Assembly: GCA_034927445.1 (NCBI GenBank)
Contig: JAYFPZ010000026.1
Coordinates: 1-64,000, forward strand
Source: PHAA01 sp034927445
Lineage (GTDB): Bacteria; Bacillota; Syntrophomonadia; Syntrophomonadales; Syntrophomonadaceae
Reading direction: 5' to 3'
DNA: 64,000 nucleotides
Every line of letters starts with the position of its first letter. The stretch's first letter is position 1. Of this stretch, positions 25,267 through 34,416 are shown in pieces. The position numbers and the translations under genes were made by a program. The notes under the pieces were generated by a model. That model was not told the DNA's origin. It did no database searches and saw nothing but the letters and a program-made list of their open reading frames with translations.

Positions 25267-26328
25267 TTGAAAAATTTTAAAGAATCTTTGAAGCTATCGG
25301 GAATTGTCCTCGGTTGCATAGCTCTGTTAATTGTGATAAGCGGCGGGATTTATTTTTATCGGTGCACGCACTATTGGCAGAAGGATTATCAGGAAACGCT
25401 TGCTGCCGGCTTTATAGAAAAGCAGAGCACCTTGGCAGATGGCTCTGTTATCAATTATGCGGAAGGACCGGATAATGGAAAGGCGCTTTTACTTATCCAC
25501 GGTCAGACTGGCACCTGGGCGGATTATACCACCGTACTTCCTGAACTGAGCAAAAACTGGCATGTATTTGCGGTGGATTGCTATGGTCATGGCAAATCTT
25601 TCCACGATGAGACCAAGTACTATCTTGACGCCAATGGCAATGATCTTATCTGGTTTGTCAACCATGTGATCGGAGAGCCAACTGTTGTTTCCGGTCATTC
25701 CTCCGGCGGTTTGATTGCTGCCTATATCGCCGCTTACGGCGGCGACTTTATAGTGGGTGACCTGTTGGAAGACCCACCGGTGTTTTCCGCGGAAAAAGAA
25801 AACTTTGAAAAGACCTTCGCCTATCAGGATACCTATAAAACGATACATGATTATAATAACTCCGAACAGTCGGAGTGTTGGGAAGCCTATTATCTGAGAA
25901 ACTGCCTCTGGGGGAAACTCTATATGCCTTCCGCCATGGACGGTTTGGCCAATTACGCCCAGCGGTATTACGAAGAGCATCCGAAGGAGCCGGTGCAGTT
26001 TTTCTTTATGCCGGAGTCTATCAATTTTATGTTTTTGTCTATGCCTGAGTATGATTTACAGTTTGGCGAGCATTTTTATGACTATAGCTGGCACAGTGGC
26101 ATTGGCCATGAAACGCTGATGCGCGCTCTAAAAGTCCCAACGATTTTTCTGCATGCGCAAGAAGCTTATTCAGAAGATGGCATTCTTATGGCAGCTTCGT
26201 CCAATGAACAGGCCAGGAAAGCCGTTAATTTGATAGGCGAGTGCGAACTGATTGAATTGTCCAGCAATCATGATATTCACCGTTTTCATCCGGATGTATT
26301 TATAGATGCAGTAAATAAATTGCTTTGA
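25267..26328 (+). CDS. Membrane-anchored alpha/beta hydrolase
   Basis: The 353-residue protein starts at TTG after AAGGTGGGG. One membrane helix (about 12-32) precedes an alpha/beta-hydrolase domain. Visible are the oxyanion region L-L-L-I-H-G-Q-T-G near 75-83, the nucleophile elbow G-H-S-S-G-G near 143-148, and the catalytic His near the end (S-S-N-H-D-I-H-R-F-H). It is probably an esterase or lipase-like enzyme acting outside or at the membrane. It lies 58 bp after the AbrB-like gene and may be co-transcribed. The substrate is not predictable. Confidence 0.82.
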   Translation: MKNFKESLKLSGIVLGCIALLIVISGGIYFYRCTHYWQKDYQETLAAGFIEKQSTLADGSVINYAEGPDNGKALLLIHGQTGTWADYTTVLPELSKNWHVFAVDCYGHGKSFHDETKYYLDANGNDLIWFVNHVIGEPTVVSGHSSGGLIAAYIAAYGGDFIVGDLLEDPPVFSAEKENFEKTFAYQDTYKTIHDYNNSEQSECWEAYYLRNCLWGKLYMPSAMDGLANYAQRYYEEHPKEPVQFFFMPESINFMFLSMPEYDLQFGEHFYDYSWHSGIGHETLMRALKVPTIFLHAQEAYSEDGILMAASSNEQARKAVNLIGECELIELSSNHDIHRFHPDVFIDAVNKLL

Positions 26329-26405
26329 TGAAATCTCAGCAGCAAGCGTGGTGGCCCTTATTGGTTAGATTCATATGTAAAGTTTGGTCAGATACCGCGC
26401 CTAGA

Positions 26406-27413
26406 TCAATTAACCACAGCCGTAGCGAAACCGCCCCAGGCACGGCTTCCGTTCGCTTCACTACCAAGAACGCGGTTTTCACCCAAGGAGAGTCCGCAGG
26501 ATTGGAGCAGCTCGGCCAGCCGTTCACTGCAGGGGGGCATGCTGTCAATTCCGAATTTAAGCGGTTCGCCGGCGGCTTTGGTCATTGCCCGCCCATAACG
26601 CCAATAGAGCGACTTGGACTGAAGCGGCTCATTGGTAAAATAATCGAAAGCCAGTACGCTGCCTGGGGAAGTGCTGGCGATCTTGCGCAGGGTGGTCTCG
26701 ACCGCCTCCCGGTCCAGGTAGATTATAACTCCCTCCCAGAGAAAGAGGGCCGGTTGGCCTATGTCGAACCCGGCATCAATAAGCCGGGACAGCCAGTCCT
26801 GCGTCTCAAAATCAGCAGCCACAAAAGTTACTCCGGATGTATCAATGTTAGCCTTCCTCAGCATCTCCCGTTTTAATGCCTGGGTGTTGGGGGCATCCAC
26901 CTCAAAAGCACGAACCTGTCTAGCCTCAGGCAGCCGGTAAGCCCGGGTGTCAAATCCTGCTCCCAGTATAACGAATTGTTTTATGTCCGTCAGGCAGCGG
27001 TCGACAATCTCATCAAAGAAGGTCACTCGGGCAGAAGCCTCGAACTGCGGGGGAATCTCGCCCTCGAAGGGGTAGCGGAAGGCTTTGGGAACATAGCCGG
27101 TTAGCCGGTGGGCCAGGAAAAAGGGCCCTGCAGTCAGGATTTTAGCGATCCGCGGAACCCCAGGCAGTACCTCCATCAACCGGGCCGAAGCCTCGTCCTG
27201 CCGCACCCCGAGATTATGCTGGGTATAGCGTGCCGACAAGGGCCCTTGGGCTGTAGACGAAACGCCGGAAGAATTCTTAGCGAGAACCCCTTGGCCGATC
27301 CAGATCACGTAACCAAGCAGCGATACCGGAAACATAATAATATTAAGTAGATTGAAAACGACAGCCGCCATTAAGCCGGGTTTTGAATTTCCCTTTTCAG
27401 CATTTCCTCTCAT
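26406..27413 (-). CDS. Class I SAM-dependent methyltransferase (TIGR00027/PPM type)
   Basis: The 335-residue product has a hydrophobic N-terminal segment (about 12-38) and then a leucine-carboxyl-methyltransferase-like domain. It shows S-A-R-V-T-F-F-D-E near 135, the SAM loop V-I-L-G-A-G-F-D-T-R near 157-166, E-V-D-A-P near 180, and W-E-G-V-I-I-Y-L near 230. Family members methylate small molecules or carboxylates, and the exact substrate is unknown. ATG 27413 follows AGGAGG by 7 nt; an upstream in-frame ATG at 27467 has no site. It is convergent with the hydrolase gene. Confidence 0.82.
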   Translation of the reverse strand: MRGNAEKGNSKPGLMAAVVFNLLNIIMFPVSLLGYVIWIGQGVLAKNSSGVSSTAQGPLSARYTQHNLGVRQDEASARLMEVLPGVPRIAKILTAGPFFLAHRLTGYVPKAFRYPFEGEIPPQFEASARVTFFDEIVDRCLTDIKQFVILGAGFDTRAYRLPEARQVRAFEVDAPNTQALKREMLRKANIDTSGVTFVAADFETQDWLSRLIDAGFDIGQPALFLWEGVIIYLDREAVETTLRKIASTSPGSVLAFDYFTNEPLQSKSLYWRYGRAMTKAAGEPLKFGIDSMPPCSERLAELLQSCGLSLGENRVLGSEANGSRAWGGFATAVVN

Positions 27414-27736
27414 CTTCGTCCTCCTGTTTATTGCGGGTATTATATCCAGTTTATTCTGAACGATCAATTTAGTACAGCAGAATGAATGCAGACAAGAAAA
27501 TCATCGAAATAGCGCCTAAACCAGAGAAACTGTGAACCAAACTTAAGAAGGTTTTTAATGCTATAGTTTGGCCTTCTTTATTATTTTAGATACAATTAGC
27601 TGACCTCGCCTCCAATGATTTTCGCCGCCAGCCCTCTGCTGGTTGCCCTGCCGTTTATCACTTAATATATGTTCGTGGGTGTTATAAAAAAAGACGCGTA
27701 CAAGGCGATATAAACTTCAGGTTGTTAATTTACAGT

Positions 27737-27752
27737 AAACTATGTATAGTTT
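27737..27752 (+). promoter_or_regulatory. Palindrome in the 370-bp gap upstream of the acyl-CoA synthetase
   Basis: AAACTAT-GT-ATAGTTT is a perfect palindrome of two 7-bp arms. A tandem repeat of TTGTTATATTT (27757-27776) follows, and AT-rich -10-like hexamers lie in it. This looks like an operator-promoter region for the synthetase at 27835. A hairpin AAGAAGG...CCTTCTT at 27545-27578 also lies in this gap; otherwise I see no gene between 27468 and 27834. Confidence 0.4.
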
Positions 27753-27834
27753 AAATTGTTATATTTTGTTATATTTTGTATGGATGAATTAATTCCCACT
27801 GTGATGGTATTGTAACAAATTATAGGAGGGCGCT

Positions 27835-29316
27835 ATGATAGGAAGCATTTATAAAGAAGTATATAATTCCGATTCTATAGCCTTAAAATTCAAGGGAAAC
27901 AGTATCAGCTATAAACAGCTTGAAAAAACAGTTAACCAATATTCAAGACTGTTATTGACGTTGGGCATAAAAGACCAAGAAAGAGTTCTGCTGAGTTGTC
28001 CCAATTCGCCTGAATTTGTCTACTCCTATTTAAGTGTGGTCAAAAATGGGGGAATTATAATTCCAGTCAATGTACAGTTTACCCTGGAGGAAATTATCTA
28101 TTATATCAAGGATGCTGCAATTAATTTCATGATCATTCATCCTGAAATTATTCGGAAGTATAATCATACGCAAGAATCCATGCAAAAGTTATTAGGTATT
28201 AGGATTATCGTTCTGAATGAGGCATTTCAGAGAAATGTTTCTAAGATGCCGCTTGAAGCCTTGGAGGAAGTTGCGGATGAAAATACAATATCCACATTAT
28301 TATATACCTCAGGTACTACCGGAAAACAAAAAGCAGCAATTCTTACCCATAGAAACCTTTTAAAAAATGCCGAACAATGCCGCATCGCATTCCAGGGAAG
28401 GGCAAATGACAACTATATGTGCGTACTCCCCATGGTCCATGTTTTTGGATTTACAACCTGTGTGCTAACCCCCTTGTGGAGTGGTGCAACCGTTACGATA
28501 CTGGATAAATTTCATCCCAGAGAAGTTATAGATTCTTTATTAAATGATGATATTACAGTTTTTATAGGAGTTCCCACCATGTATGTAATATTGCTGGAGG
28601 CATGCAGGAAGAATAATATTACTTTCTCCAAACTTCGCCTGGCAGTTTCCGGGGGAGCAGCCCTTCCGGTTGAAGTACTCAAGCAAGCCAAAGATATTCT
28701 GAAGCTCCCGGTGGTTGAAGGCTATGGTTTGACGGAAGCATCCCCGGCAGTAAGCTTTAATCCTTTAGATGGGGTAAAAAAGGAAGGCTCTATAGGTTTG
28801 CCTCTCGCTGAGGTTGAATGCAGGGTTGTTGATGATAACGATGTGGAACTGGCTGCGGGTGAAGTCGGTGAGCTGGTAGTGCGGGGCGAAAATGTAATGG
28901 CGGGATACTTTAATAAAGAGGCAGAAACGAAAGAGGCTTTGAGAAATGGTTGGCTGCATACCGGTGACCTGGCCAGGATGGACGAAGATGGATATATTTA
29001 TCTGGTAGACCGGAAAAAAGATCTGATCATAACTGGCGGCTTGAATGTATATCCCAGGGAAGTTGAGGAAATTATATATCAGCATCCGAAAGTTAAGGAG
29101 GCCGCGGTGGTTGGAGTTAACGACAAATTAAGAGGCGAGTACGTTAAGGCCTTCGTTGTTCTTAAAAATGGGGAAGAGAGTACACCCAAGGAGATCACCC
29201 GGTATCTGAAGGAATATATTGCAGGCTATAAGATACCTCGTGAAGTTGAGTTTATTGCTGAACTCCCTAAAAATGGCAACGGTAAAATATTAAAAAGAAT
29301 GCTCAAAATGCAGTAA
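27835..29316 (+). CDS. AMP-forming acyl-CoA synthetase
   Basis: The 493-residue protein belongs to the ANL superfamily. It has the P-loop L-Y-T-S-G-T-T-G-K-Q-K near 158-168, G-Y-G-L-T-E-A-S-P near 299-307, the hinge G-D-L-A-R-M-D-E-D-G-Y near 376-386, D-R-K-K-D-L-I-I-T-G-G near 391-401, and the catalytic Lys in N-G-N-G-K near 484. It would activate a carboxylic acid (fatty or aryl) with ATP and CoA. AGGAGGG lies before the ATG. The closest metabolic partners in the window are the beta-oxidation genes at 43-49 kb. It is followed by its own terminator. Confidence 0.88.
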   Translation: MIGSIYKEVYNSDSIALKFKGNSISYKQLEKTVNQYSRLLLTLGIKDQERVLLSCPNSPEFVYSYLSVVKNGGIIIPVNVQFTLEEIIYYIKDAAINFMIIHPEIIRKYNHTQESMQKLLGIRIIVLNEAFQRNVSKMPLEALEEVADENTISTLLYTSGTTGKQKAAILTHRNLLKNAEQCRIAFQGRANDNYMCVLPMVHVFGFTTCVLTPLWSGATVTILDKFHPREVIDSLLNDDITVFIGVPTMYVILLEACRKNNITFSKLRLAVSGGAALPVEVLKQAKDILKLPVVEGYGLTEASPAVSFNPLDGVKKEGSIGLPLAEVECRVVDDNDVELAAGEVGELVVRGENVMAGYFNKEAETKEALRNGWLHTGDLARMDEDGYIYLVDRKKDLIITGGLNVYPREVEEIIYQHPKVKEAAVVGVNDKLRGEYVKAFVVLKNGEESTPKEITRYLKEYIAGYKIPREVEFIAELPKNGNGKILKRMLKMQ

Positions 29317-29359
29317 TTAAAGTAAGCCTCCAACCTGTCTGGATAGATGCAGGCAAGTG

Positions 29360-29387
29360 CCACTCTCAATCGAGGGTGGTTTTTTTA
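29360..29387 (+). terminator. Terminator after the acyl-CoA synthetase
   Basis: CCACTCTC (29360-29367) pairs with GAGGGTGG (29372-29379), with one mismatch, around a 4-nt loop and is followed by seven T residues. Confidence 0.8.
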
Positions 29388-29465
29388 CGTTGCATTTCAG
29401 GACATGCCACTTGGTGAGGTGCATTTCAAAATACAATATTATGTCATAAAAAGAAGCTCATACCT

Positions 29466-29497
29466 TTGACATGTTTATTCTACAAATGTAGAATAAA
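29466..29497 (+). promoter_or_regulatory. BlaI-type operator inside a sigma-A promoter
   Basis: TTGACA (29466-29471) and TAGAAT (29489-29494) are 17 bp apart. Lying over the spacer and -10 is a perfect palindrome of 11-bp arms, TTTATTCTACA-AA-TGTAGAATAAA (29474-29497, in two blocks). The TACA/TGTA core is the known recognition core of BlaI/MecI repressors. The BlaI-like gene begins 63 bp downstream, so autorepression is likely. Confidence 0.75.
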
Positions 29498-29559
29498 ATA
29501 AATACGGTAATTGATAATGGGATAAAGGCTTAATCATATAGATGAAGGTGAGGTCTGAT

Positions 29560-29937
29560 ATGGAGAATATAAAAAGATTGCCGGGCAGTGAATTGGAAAT
29601 AATGATGATCATTTGGGAGGCGGGTCAGCCGGTATCGTCTGCCTATATAATGGAAAAGTTGGCCGGAGAGAAAAGCTGGGCCAATACTACCGTCCTAAAT
29701 TTCCTGTCTCGTTTAGTAGAAAGGGGATTTTTGCAAATATCCAAACAGGGGAGATTCAATTATTATAAGCCCTTGGTAGATGAAAACGAATATTTGCGGA
29801 AAGAAAGCGAATCTTTTTTGGAGAGAATGCACAAAAGTTCTCTGAAGAGCCTGGTGGCAGCATTGTACGATGGCGATGCCATCAGTAAGGAAGAGTTGGA
29901 AGAATTAAGGAAATATGTGGAAGAGGTTTCAAAATGA
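29560..29937 (+). CDS. BlaI/MecI/CopY-family repressor
   Basis: The 125-residue product has the BlaI winged helix (L-P-G-S-E-L-E-I-M-M-I-I-W near the start; A-N-T-T-V-L-N-F-L-S-R-L-V-E-R-G-F-L near 45-62) and a C-terminal dimerisation helix region. BlaI proteins are cleaved after a signal from a BlaR1 partner. ATG 29560 follows AAGGTGAGG; an ATG at 29542 is in frame without a site. The stop overlaps the next gene by 4 bp, the usual blaI-blaR1 arrangement. Confidence 0.88.
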   Translation: MENIKRLPGSELEIMMIIWEAGQPVSSAYIMEKLAGEKSWANTTVLNFLSRLVERGFLQISKQGRFNYYKPLVDENEYLRKESESFLERMHKSSLKSLVAALYDGDAISKEELEELRKYVEEVSK

Positions 29938-31202
29938 TTAGTTGGTTTTATAACCTGCTGGCCTTGAGCCTGAGTATTACTCCCATAATCCTGTTATTAT
30001 TATGGTTGGGGCCGGTATTAAACAAGCGCTATTCTGCCCGTTGGCGGTACATATTATGGATAGCTGTTTCGATAAGACTGCTGTTGCCGGTTTCCTTGGC
30101 CAATTATATACCCGTATCAATTCCTGTACCTGTACCAATGGCAAGCGGACTTGCACCTGCGGCGGCGAACGGCGGGCAGCTGTCAATAAACCCGGTTGGT
30201 GAAACGGGTATGAGTATGGTACAAATCTTGTTGGTATTGTATCTAACTGGGATTTCGGTCTATCTTGCTTATGAGATATTGGCTTATATCGTATTTCGCC
30301 GGAACCTATTAAGGTGGGGTCGAAAACCAACTGACGCTGTAATTGAAGCCCTGCTAAAGGAGCGGAAAACAGAACTTAATATTAAAAGAGATATACCGGT
30401 AAGAATTAGTAAAAAGGTATTGAGCCCGATGATAGTGGGGCTAGCCAGGCCAATCCTAATAATACCGGCCGAGTCATATCCGCCGGCTGAATTGAGGATG
30501 ATACTGACTCATGAATTGGTACACTTTAAGAGACATGATATCTGGTTTAAGTTGATATTAATGGCTGCTACTGCGGTTCACTGGTTTAATCCGGTTGTTC
30601 ATCTAATGGTGAGAGAAGCTAATAAAGATATGGAAAAATCATGTGACGACTATGTCTTAAAGAATACCGATGCCGAGGCCAAAAAGTGCTATTGCAACAT
30701 TATTCTCAACCTGGCTATACAGAACAACCGGACTGAAGGCCCCATCTTTTCAACCGGCATAAGCAGTTCTCGGGATCATCTTGAGTCGAGAATAAGAGAC
30801 ATTTTTGATACCACTAAGAAAAGGCGGGGAATTGTAGCCCTGACTTCGATAGCGATATTGGTGCTAATGTCGGGAACAATGGTTACCATCAGCAGTGCGG
30901 AGCCCCTGACTAACCGGCCGCTTCAGAGCGAGTTGGCTCTGAGCCCTGTAGATACTCAAAATGGAATTGGAAACGATGAAAGCAGTCCTCAGGAGAAAGG
31001 CATTGCCAAATTAGATTCAGAAGCTTCTCCCGAGGGAGCTGGGCCAGACATTTCCAAGGCCGAAAACAGTGAGGAATATACGGCCGGCCAACCAGCCGAA
31101 GAACAGCCCAGTGACGGAAACAGCGCGGAAATTGTGATTGTTGACCTCAATCAACTAGAAGATGCATTAGCAGACGAATCGACTGATAAATCGGAAAGGT
31201 AG
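29934..31202 (+). CDS. BlaR1-like M56 membrane peptidase without penicillin-binding domain
   Basis: The 422-residue protein has about four membrane helices, three before the catalytic domain and one near 297-315. The zinc motif is H193-E-L-V-H197, followed by the downstream E-K-S-C-D-D-Y helix, as in BlaR1/MecR1 gluzincins. After the last helix there is only a 105-residue acidic, low-complexity tail (rich in Glu, Ser, Pro, Asn), not the penicillin-binding sensor of BlaR1. It therefore probably senses something other than beta-lactam and cleaves the BlaI-like repressor. The GH26 gene follows after 5 bp. Confidence 0.85.
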   Translation: MISWFYNLLALSLSITPIILLLLWLGPVLNKRYSARWRYILWIAVSIRLLLPVSLANYIPVSIPVPVPMASGLAPAAANGGQLSINPVGETGMSMVQILLVLYLTGISVYLAYEILAYIVFRRNLLRWGRKPTDAVIEALLKERKTELNIKRDIPVRISKKVLSPMIVGLARPILIIPAESYPPAELRMILTHELVHFKRHDIWFKLILMAATAVHWFNPVVHLMVREANKDMEKSCDDYVLKNTDAEAKKCYCNIILNLAIQNNRTEGPIFSTGISSSRDHLESRIRDIFDTTKKRRGIVALTSIAILVLMSGTMVTISSAEPLTNRPLQSELALSPVDTQNGIGNDESSPQEKGIAKLDSEASPEGAGPDISKAENSEEYTAGQPAEEQPSDGNSAEIVIVDLNQLEDALADESTDKSER

Positions 31203-31207
31203 TTGCT

Positions 31208-32764
31208 ATGTCAAAAAGAACTAAGGCGATTTTAATACTGGTATGCGTATTGGGACTTATAATAACCGGGATAGGTTCAGCCGGTTTATGGGAAAATGAC
31301 GGACCGGGTACGGCCACAGCCGATTCCGGAATATATTTTGTGCAGGAAATCAATGTTTTGGAGAATAGGTTTGTTAATCAAGTAGATGGATATGGAATTT
31401 CCATACCCAAGGACATGAAAGTAGTTGATATGAGTTTCCCCGGGATCAGGTCGGTTTTGGAAGATGAGCATAGAAGGGTTGAAATATACAAAGAAACCAC
31501 CGCGCAGGAGGTCTCGGGAAAGAACTATATCGACTATTCGAACCGCTTTTTAGGCAACCAAACCGATTATCGGCAGGTTCATTCCGAGAATTGGGCCTGG
31601 AACGGAATGACGCTTAATGTAGTTCAATGGTCACGCGAAAAACTAATTAAGGTAGACGATGACAAGAATTATTACGCCTGTGTAGACATAATGGCCAAGG
31701 ATGCGGTGTATACCTTTTTCTTTAAATCCGACTTGCCGCTGGAAGATTGCGGTGGTTATGAGGATATTATCAAAGACTTCTATACCTTTGCCCCGACCAA
31801 ACAAGCATCTGCCGCTCAGTTTAAAGGTATTTCCGACCGCAAGTGGAACCAGGAGACCAGAGCTGTTTTCGAGAAGTATTTTTCGGATGACAGCCGCTTG
31901 CAATGGGGCATATTTGAGCCTGCCGCACCTTTCAACATGAGTGATTTGCGGAAATTGGAACAGAGGCTGAACTATGAGTTCCCTTTTATATTACTGTATT
32001 CCCATGTGCTGAAGGAGTATTCCAATCGTGAAGGACAGGCTCTGCAGGATGCCTACGCTAATGGAAAAATTGTAGAACTGACCTTGCAGACTACCGCAAC
32101 TGACGGCAGCAATATGGTATATGACATATTGAACGGGCAGTATGATAATTATTTGCGTGCCTATGCGCAGGATGTGGCTAAGTTTGGGCATCCGGTACTG
32201 TTCAGGCCATTTAACGAGATGAACGGGGACTGGTGCCCTTATTCCGCCTATTATACCTCCCGGGACCCTGAAATATTTAAGGAGTTATACAAATACGTTT
32301 ACAATATTTTTGCGGAGGCTGGGGCCGATAATGTAATCTGGGTTTGGAACCCCAATGAAAGGTCTTTCCCTGATTTCAAATGGAATAATGAGATTTTGTA
32401 TTATCCGGGCGACAAGTACGTTGATGTGGTGGGATTAACCGGCTATAATACCGGCACTTATTATGAAGGGGAAAATTGGCGCAGTTTCCGGGAGATTTAT
32501 GATCCTTTATATCAAAAAGCACTGGCACTTTATGACAAGCCGCTGATGATCACTGAGTTTGCCAGCAGCAGCGTCGGTTCCAGCAAGGAACAATGGGTTA
32601 AGGATATGTTTGAAGACATCGCCAATTACCCTCAAATAAAGGTGGCAATCTGGTGGGACGGCCGTGATTTGGATTCCCGGGGTAATATTGCCCGGCCGTA
32701 CTTTATTGATGAAACTGACGGACTGGTGGCGATATTCCGGGAAAATTTGCAGGAATATCAATAA
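31208..32764 (+). CDS. GH26-family endo-beta-mannanase-like protein
   Basis: The 518-residue product has an N-terminal membrane helix or signal (about 5-27), a domain of about 170 residues of unknown type, and a C-terminal GH26 barrel. The acid/base is E337 in F-R-P-F-N-E-M-N-G and the nucleophile is E450 in M-I-T-E-F-A-S-S. GH26 enzymes are mostly beta-1,4-mannanases acting outside the cell. Being the third gene of a blaI-blaR1 unit is unusual and suggests expression on wall or envelope signals, perhaps to trim a mannan-containing exopolysaccharide or a self-made polymer. Confidence 0.85.
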   Translation: MSKRTKAILILVCVLGLIITGIGSAGLWENDGPGTATADSGIYFVQEINVLENRFVNQVDGYGISIPKDMKVVDMSFPGIRSVLEDEHRRVEIYKETTAQEVSGKNYIDYSNRFLGNQTDYRQVHSENWAWNGMTLNVVQWSREKLIKVDDDKNYYACVDIMAKDAVYTFFFKSDLPLEDCGGYEDIIKDFYTFAPTKQASAAQFKGISDRKWNQETRAVFEKYFSDDSRLQWGIFEPAAPFNMSDLRKLEQRLNYEFPFILLYSHVLKEYSNREGQALQDAYANGKIVELTLQTTATDGSNMVYDILNGQYDNYLRAYAQDVAKFGHPVLFRPFNEMNGDWCPYSAYYTSRDPEIFKELYKYVYNIFAEAGADNVIWVWNPNERSFPDFKWNNEILYYPGDKYVDVVGLTGYNTGTYYEGENWRSFREIYDPLYQKALALYDKPLMITEFASSSVGSSKEQWVKDMFEDIANYPQIKVAIWWDGRDLDSRGNIARPYFIDETDGLVAIFRENLQEYQ

Positions 32765-32811
32765 AAAGCAGCTACTGTGGGCAACGCCTTGGCGGCGAGA
32801 TGGAGGCTTTT

Positions 32812-34377
32812 ATGAGAAGCAGAGCAGGTATTCCGGTTCTGGCTATGGTAATGATCATGATGTTTTGGCTGCTGCCCGGAGGAACGGCGGAGGCTGCCCC
32901 CGGGGTGCAAGTTGTCCTGCCAGCCTTTAAAGTGAGCTTGAATGGAGTTGTCATTGAGAATGCCGACAACCAATACCCTTTAATCGTATATAAGGATATA
33001 ACTTATTTACCCCTGACCTATTATGACTGCCGGTTGCTGGGCCTGGAAAGCGCTTGGAACCGCAATACAGGCCTTGCCATAGTGAAAACCGGCGTCAATT
33101 GGGATTATCATAAAAATAAGAACTCCAGCAGGAATAATAATATTTATAGTGCTCAAGTGGCTTCTCTCAAGATTACCGTAAACGGGAAGGAAATTGATAA
33201 CAGCCGGGAGGAGTATCCCCTGCTGCTATTCCGAAATGTTACTTATCTTCCGCTAACCTGGAGATTTGCGGTTGATGAATTCGGCTGGAAGTATGCTTTT
33301 GACCAAAAAAACGGCTTGGTTATTAATTCATCTGCCGGCAGCCCGGCTGCCACCCAGTTGATACTGCCCCTGGCTGAGCGCGGAATCGGAGAAAAAGGCG
33401 CGTTTACCATGGTCGGAGACTATTTCTATTATGAGGGGGCAGACGGCAGGATCTATCAGGCTCCGGTATCCAATCCTTCCAGCCGTAGATTGGTCTACCA
33501 GCTGCCGCTCAACGGATGGGGCAGTGGTTATGCTCTGGCAGCGCTGCAGACGGACAACGGCCGGGCTATTCTCAAATATCATACCGGCGGCGCCACCATG
33601 GGTTCCGATCACCTGGTCTGGCTGCAAGAGGACGGGACCGTTCAGGAAATTGACAACGGCTACTCCTCCTTAAAGATATACGATGATTATACCGTCCGGG
33701 TTGAACATGGATTTCAGCCGTTTGCCAACAATCTGCAGATAAAAAAGAATAGGGAAACCGAATATATGAAGGTAGGTGATCCGGCTTATACTTTTGGCCG
33801 GTTCATTGCGGACAATGGGGCAACCCGGTCAGCCAAGTCCAATTATGACCTGTATTTAATCGGCGATGAAATATATGTGCTGGGTTATCTAGATTATTAT
33901 CAAAACGATAATCCCTTCGCCACTACAGGTATTTACAGAGTCAATATCAATACCGATGCAACGGTTAGACTGTGCGATCAAGAAGCCGACGGTTTCAAAA
34001 TCGTAAACGAGACCATATATTTTACCGACCGGAACCACTACCTTTACCAGGTTCCTCTCAGCGGCGGCCAGGCGGAGTTGCTGGTCGACCAGGCAGTTGA
34101 TTTGTATGAGGTTTTTCAGGGAAAAGTATATTACTCATTGGCGGGGGACAAGCAACTTTTTACCATCGGCAGCGGGGAGCCAATCAATCCGGGAGGTCAG
34201 CTAAATAAACTGGAAGTTCAAGATGGCTACCTGGTAGCAATATTTGATAAAGACCGTAAATCATCTTACAAAATGATGGTTATCAATAATGAGGGAAAAG
34301 TACTTTATAAGACCATAGAAAACGTGCTGTTGGTTCGAATTGAAAATGGCAAGATCGTTTTCGTCAAGGATAATTAA
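32812..34377 (+). CDS. Stalk-domain protein with DUF5050-like beta-propeller
   Basis: The 521-residue protein has a signal peptide (cleavage near A-E-A about residue 29), two copper-amine-oxidase-N-like stalk motifs (V-S-L-N-G-V-V-I...Y-L-P-L-T-Y near 44-70 and I-T-V-N-G-K-E-I...Y-L-P-L-T-W near 122-150), and a long C-terminal region with repeated Y-F/G-D-x-Y-Y motifs like the DUF5050 propeller (about 190-520). It is probably surface-exposed. ATG 32812 follows GGAGG. It is the last gene of the blaI-blaR1-GH26 set. Confidence 0.75.
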   Translation: MRSRAGIPVLAMVMIMMFWLLPGGTAEAAPGVQVVLPAFKVSLNGVVIENADNQYPLIVYKDITYLPLTYYDCRLLGLESAWNRNTGLAIVKTGVNWDYHKNKNSSRNNNIYSAQVASLKITVNGKEIDNSREEYPLLLFRNVTYLPLTWRFAVDEFGWKYAFDQKNGLVINSSAGSPAATQLILPLAERGIGEKGAFTMVGDYFYYEGADGRIYQAPVSNPSSRRLVYQLPLNGWGSGYALAALQTDNGRAILKYHTGGATMGSDHLVWLQEDGTVQEIDNGYSSLKIYDDYTVRVEHGFQPFANNLQIKKNRETEYMKVGDPAYTFGRFIADNGATRSAKSNYDLYLIGDEIYVLGYLDYYQNDNPFATTGIYRVNINTDATVRLCDQEADGFKIVNETIYFTDRNHYLYQVPLSGGQAELLVDQAVDLYEVFQGKVYYSLAGDKQLFTIGSGEPINPGGQLNKLEVQDGYLVAIFDKDRKSSYKMMVINNEGKVLYKTIENVLLVRIENGKIVFVKDN

Positions 34378-34392
34378 GCTAAGAGATTTGGC

Positions 34393-34414
34393 CTGCACCG
34401 GCGTGCGGGTTTAG
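34393..34414. terminator. Weak hairpin between convergent genes
   Basis: CCTGCAC and GTGCGGG pair (one wobble) around a 4-nt loop, then GTTTAGG. It lies between the converging stalk gene and PHP gene and may terminate both, weakly. Confidence 0.35.
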
Positions 34415-34416
34415 GT

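Noticed and set aside
26325..26876. Plus-strand ORF antisense to the methyltransferase
   Set aside because: The minus-strand frame has SAM-binding motifs and a good ribosome binding site, whereas this frame has no family.
29934..31202. Beta-lactam sensing by the BlaR1-like protein
   Set aside because: There is no penicillin-binding domain and no beta-lactamase gene nearby.
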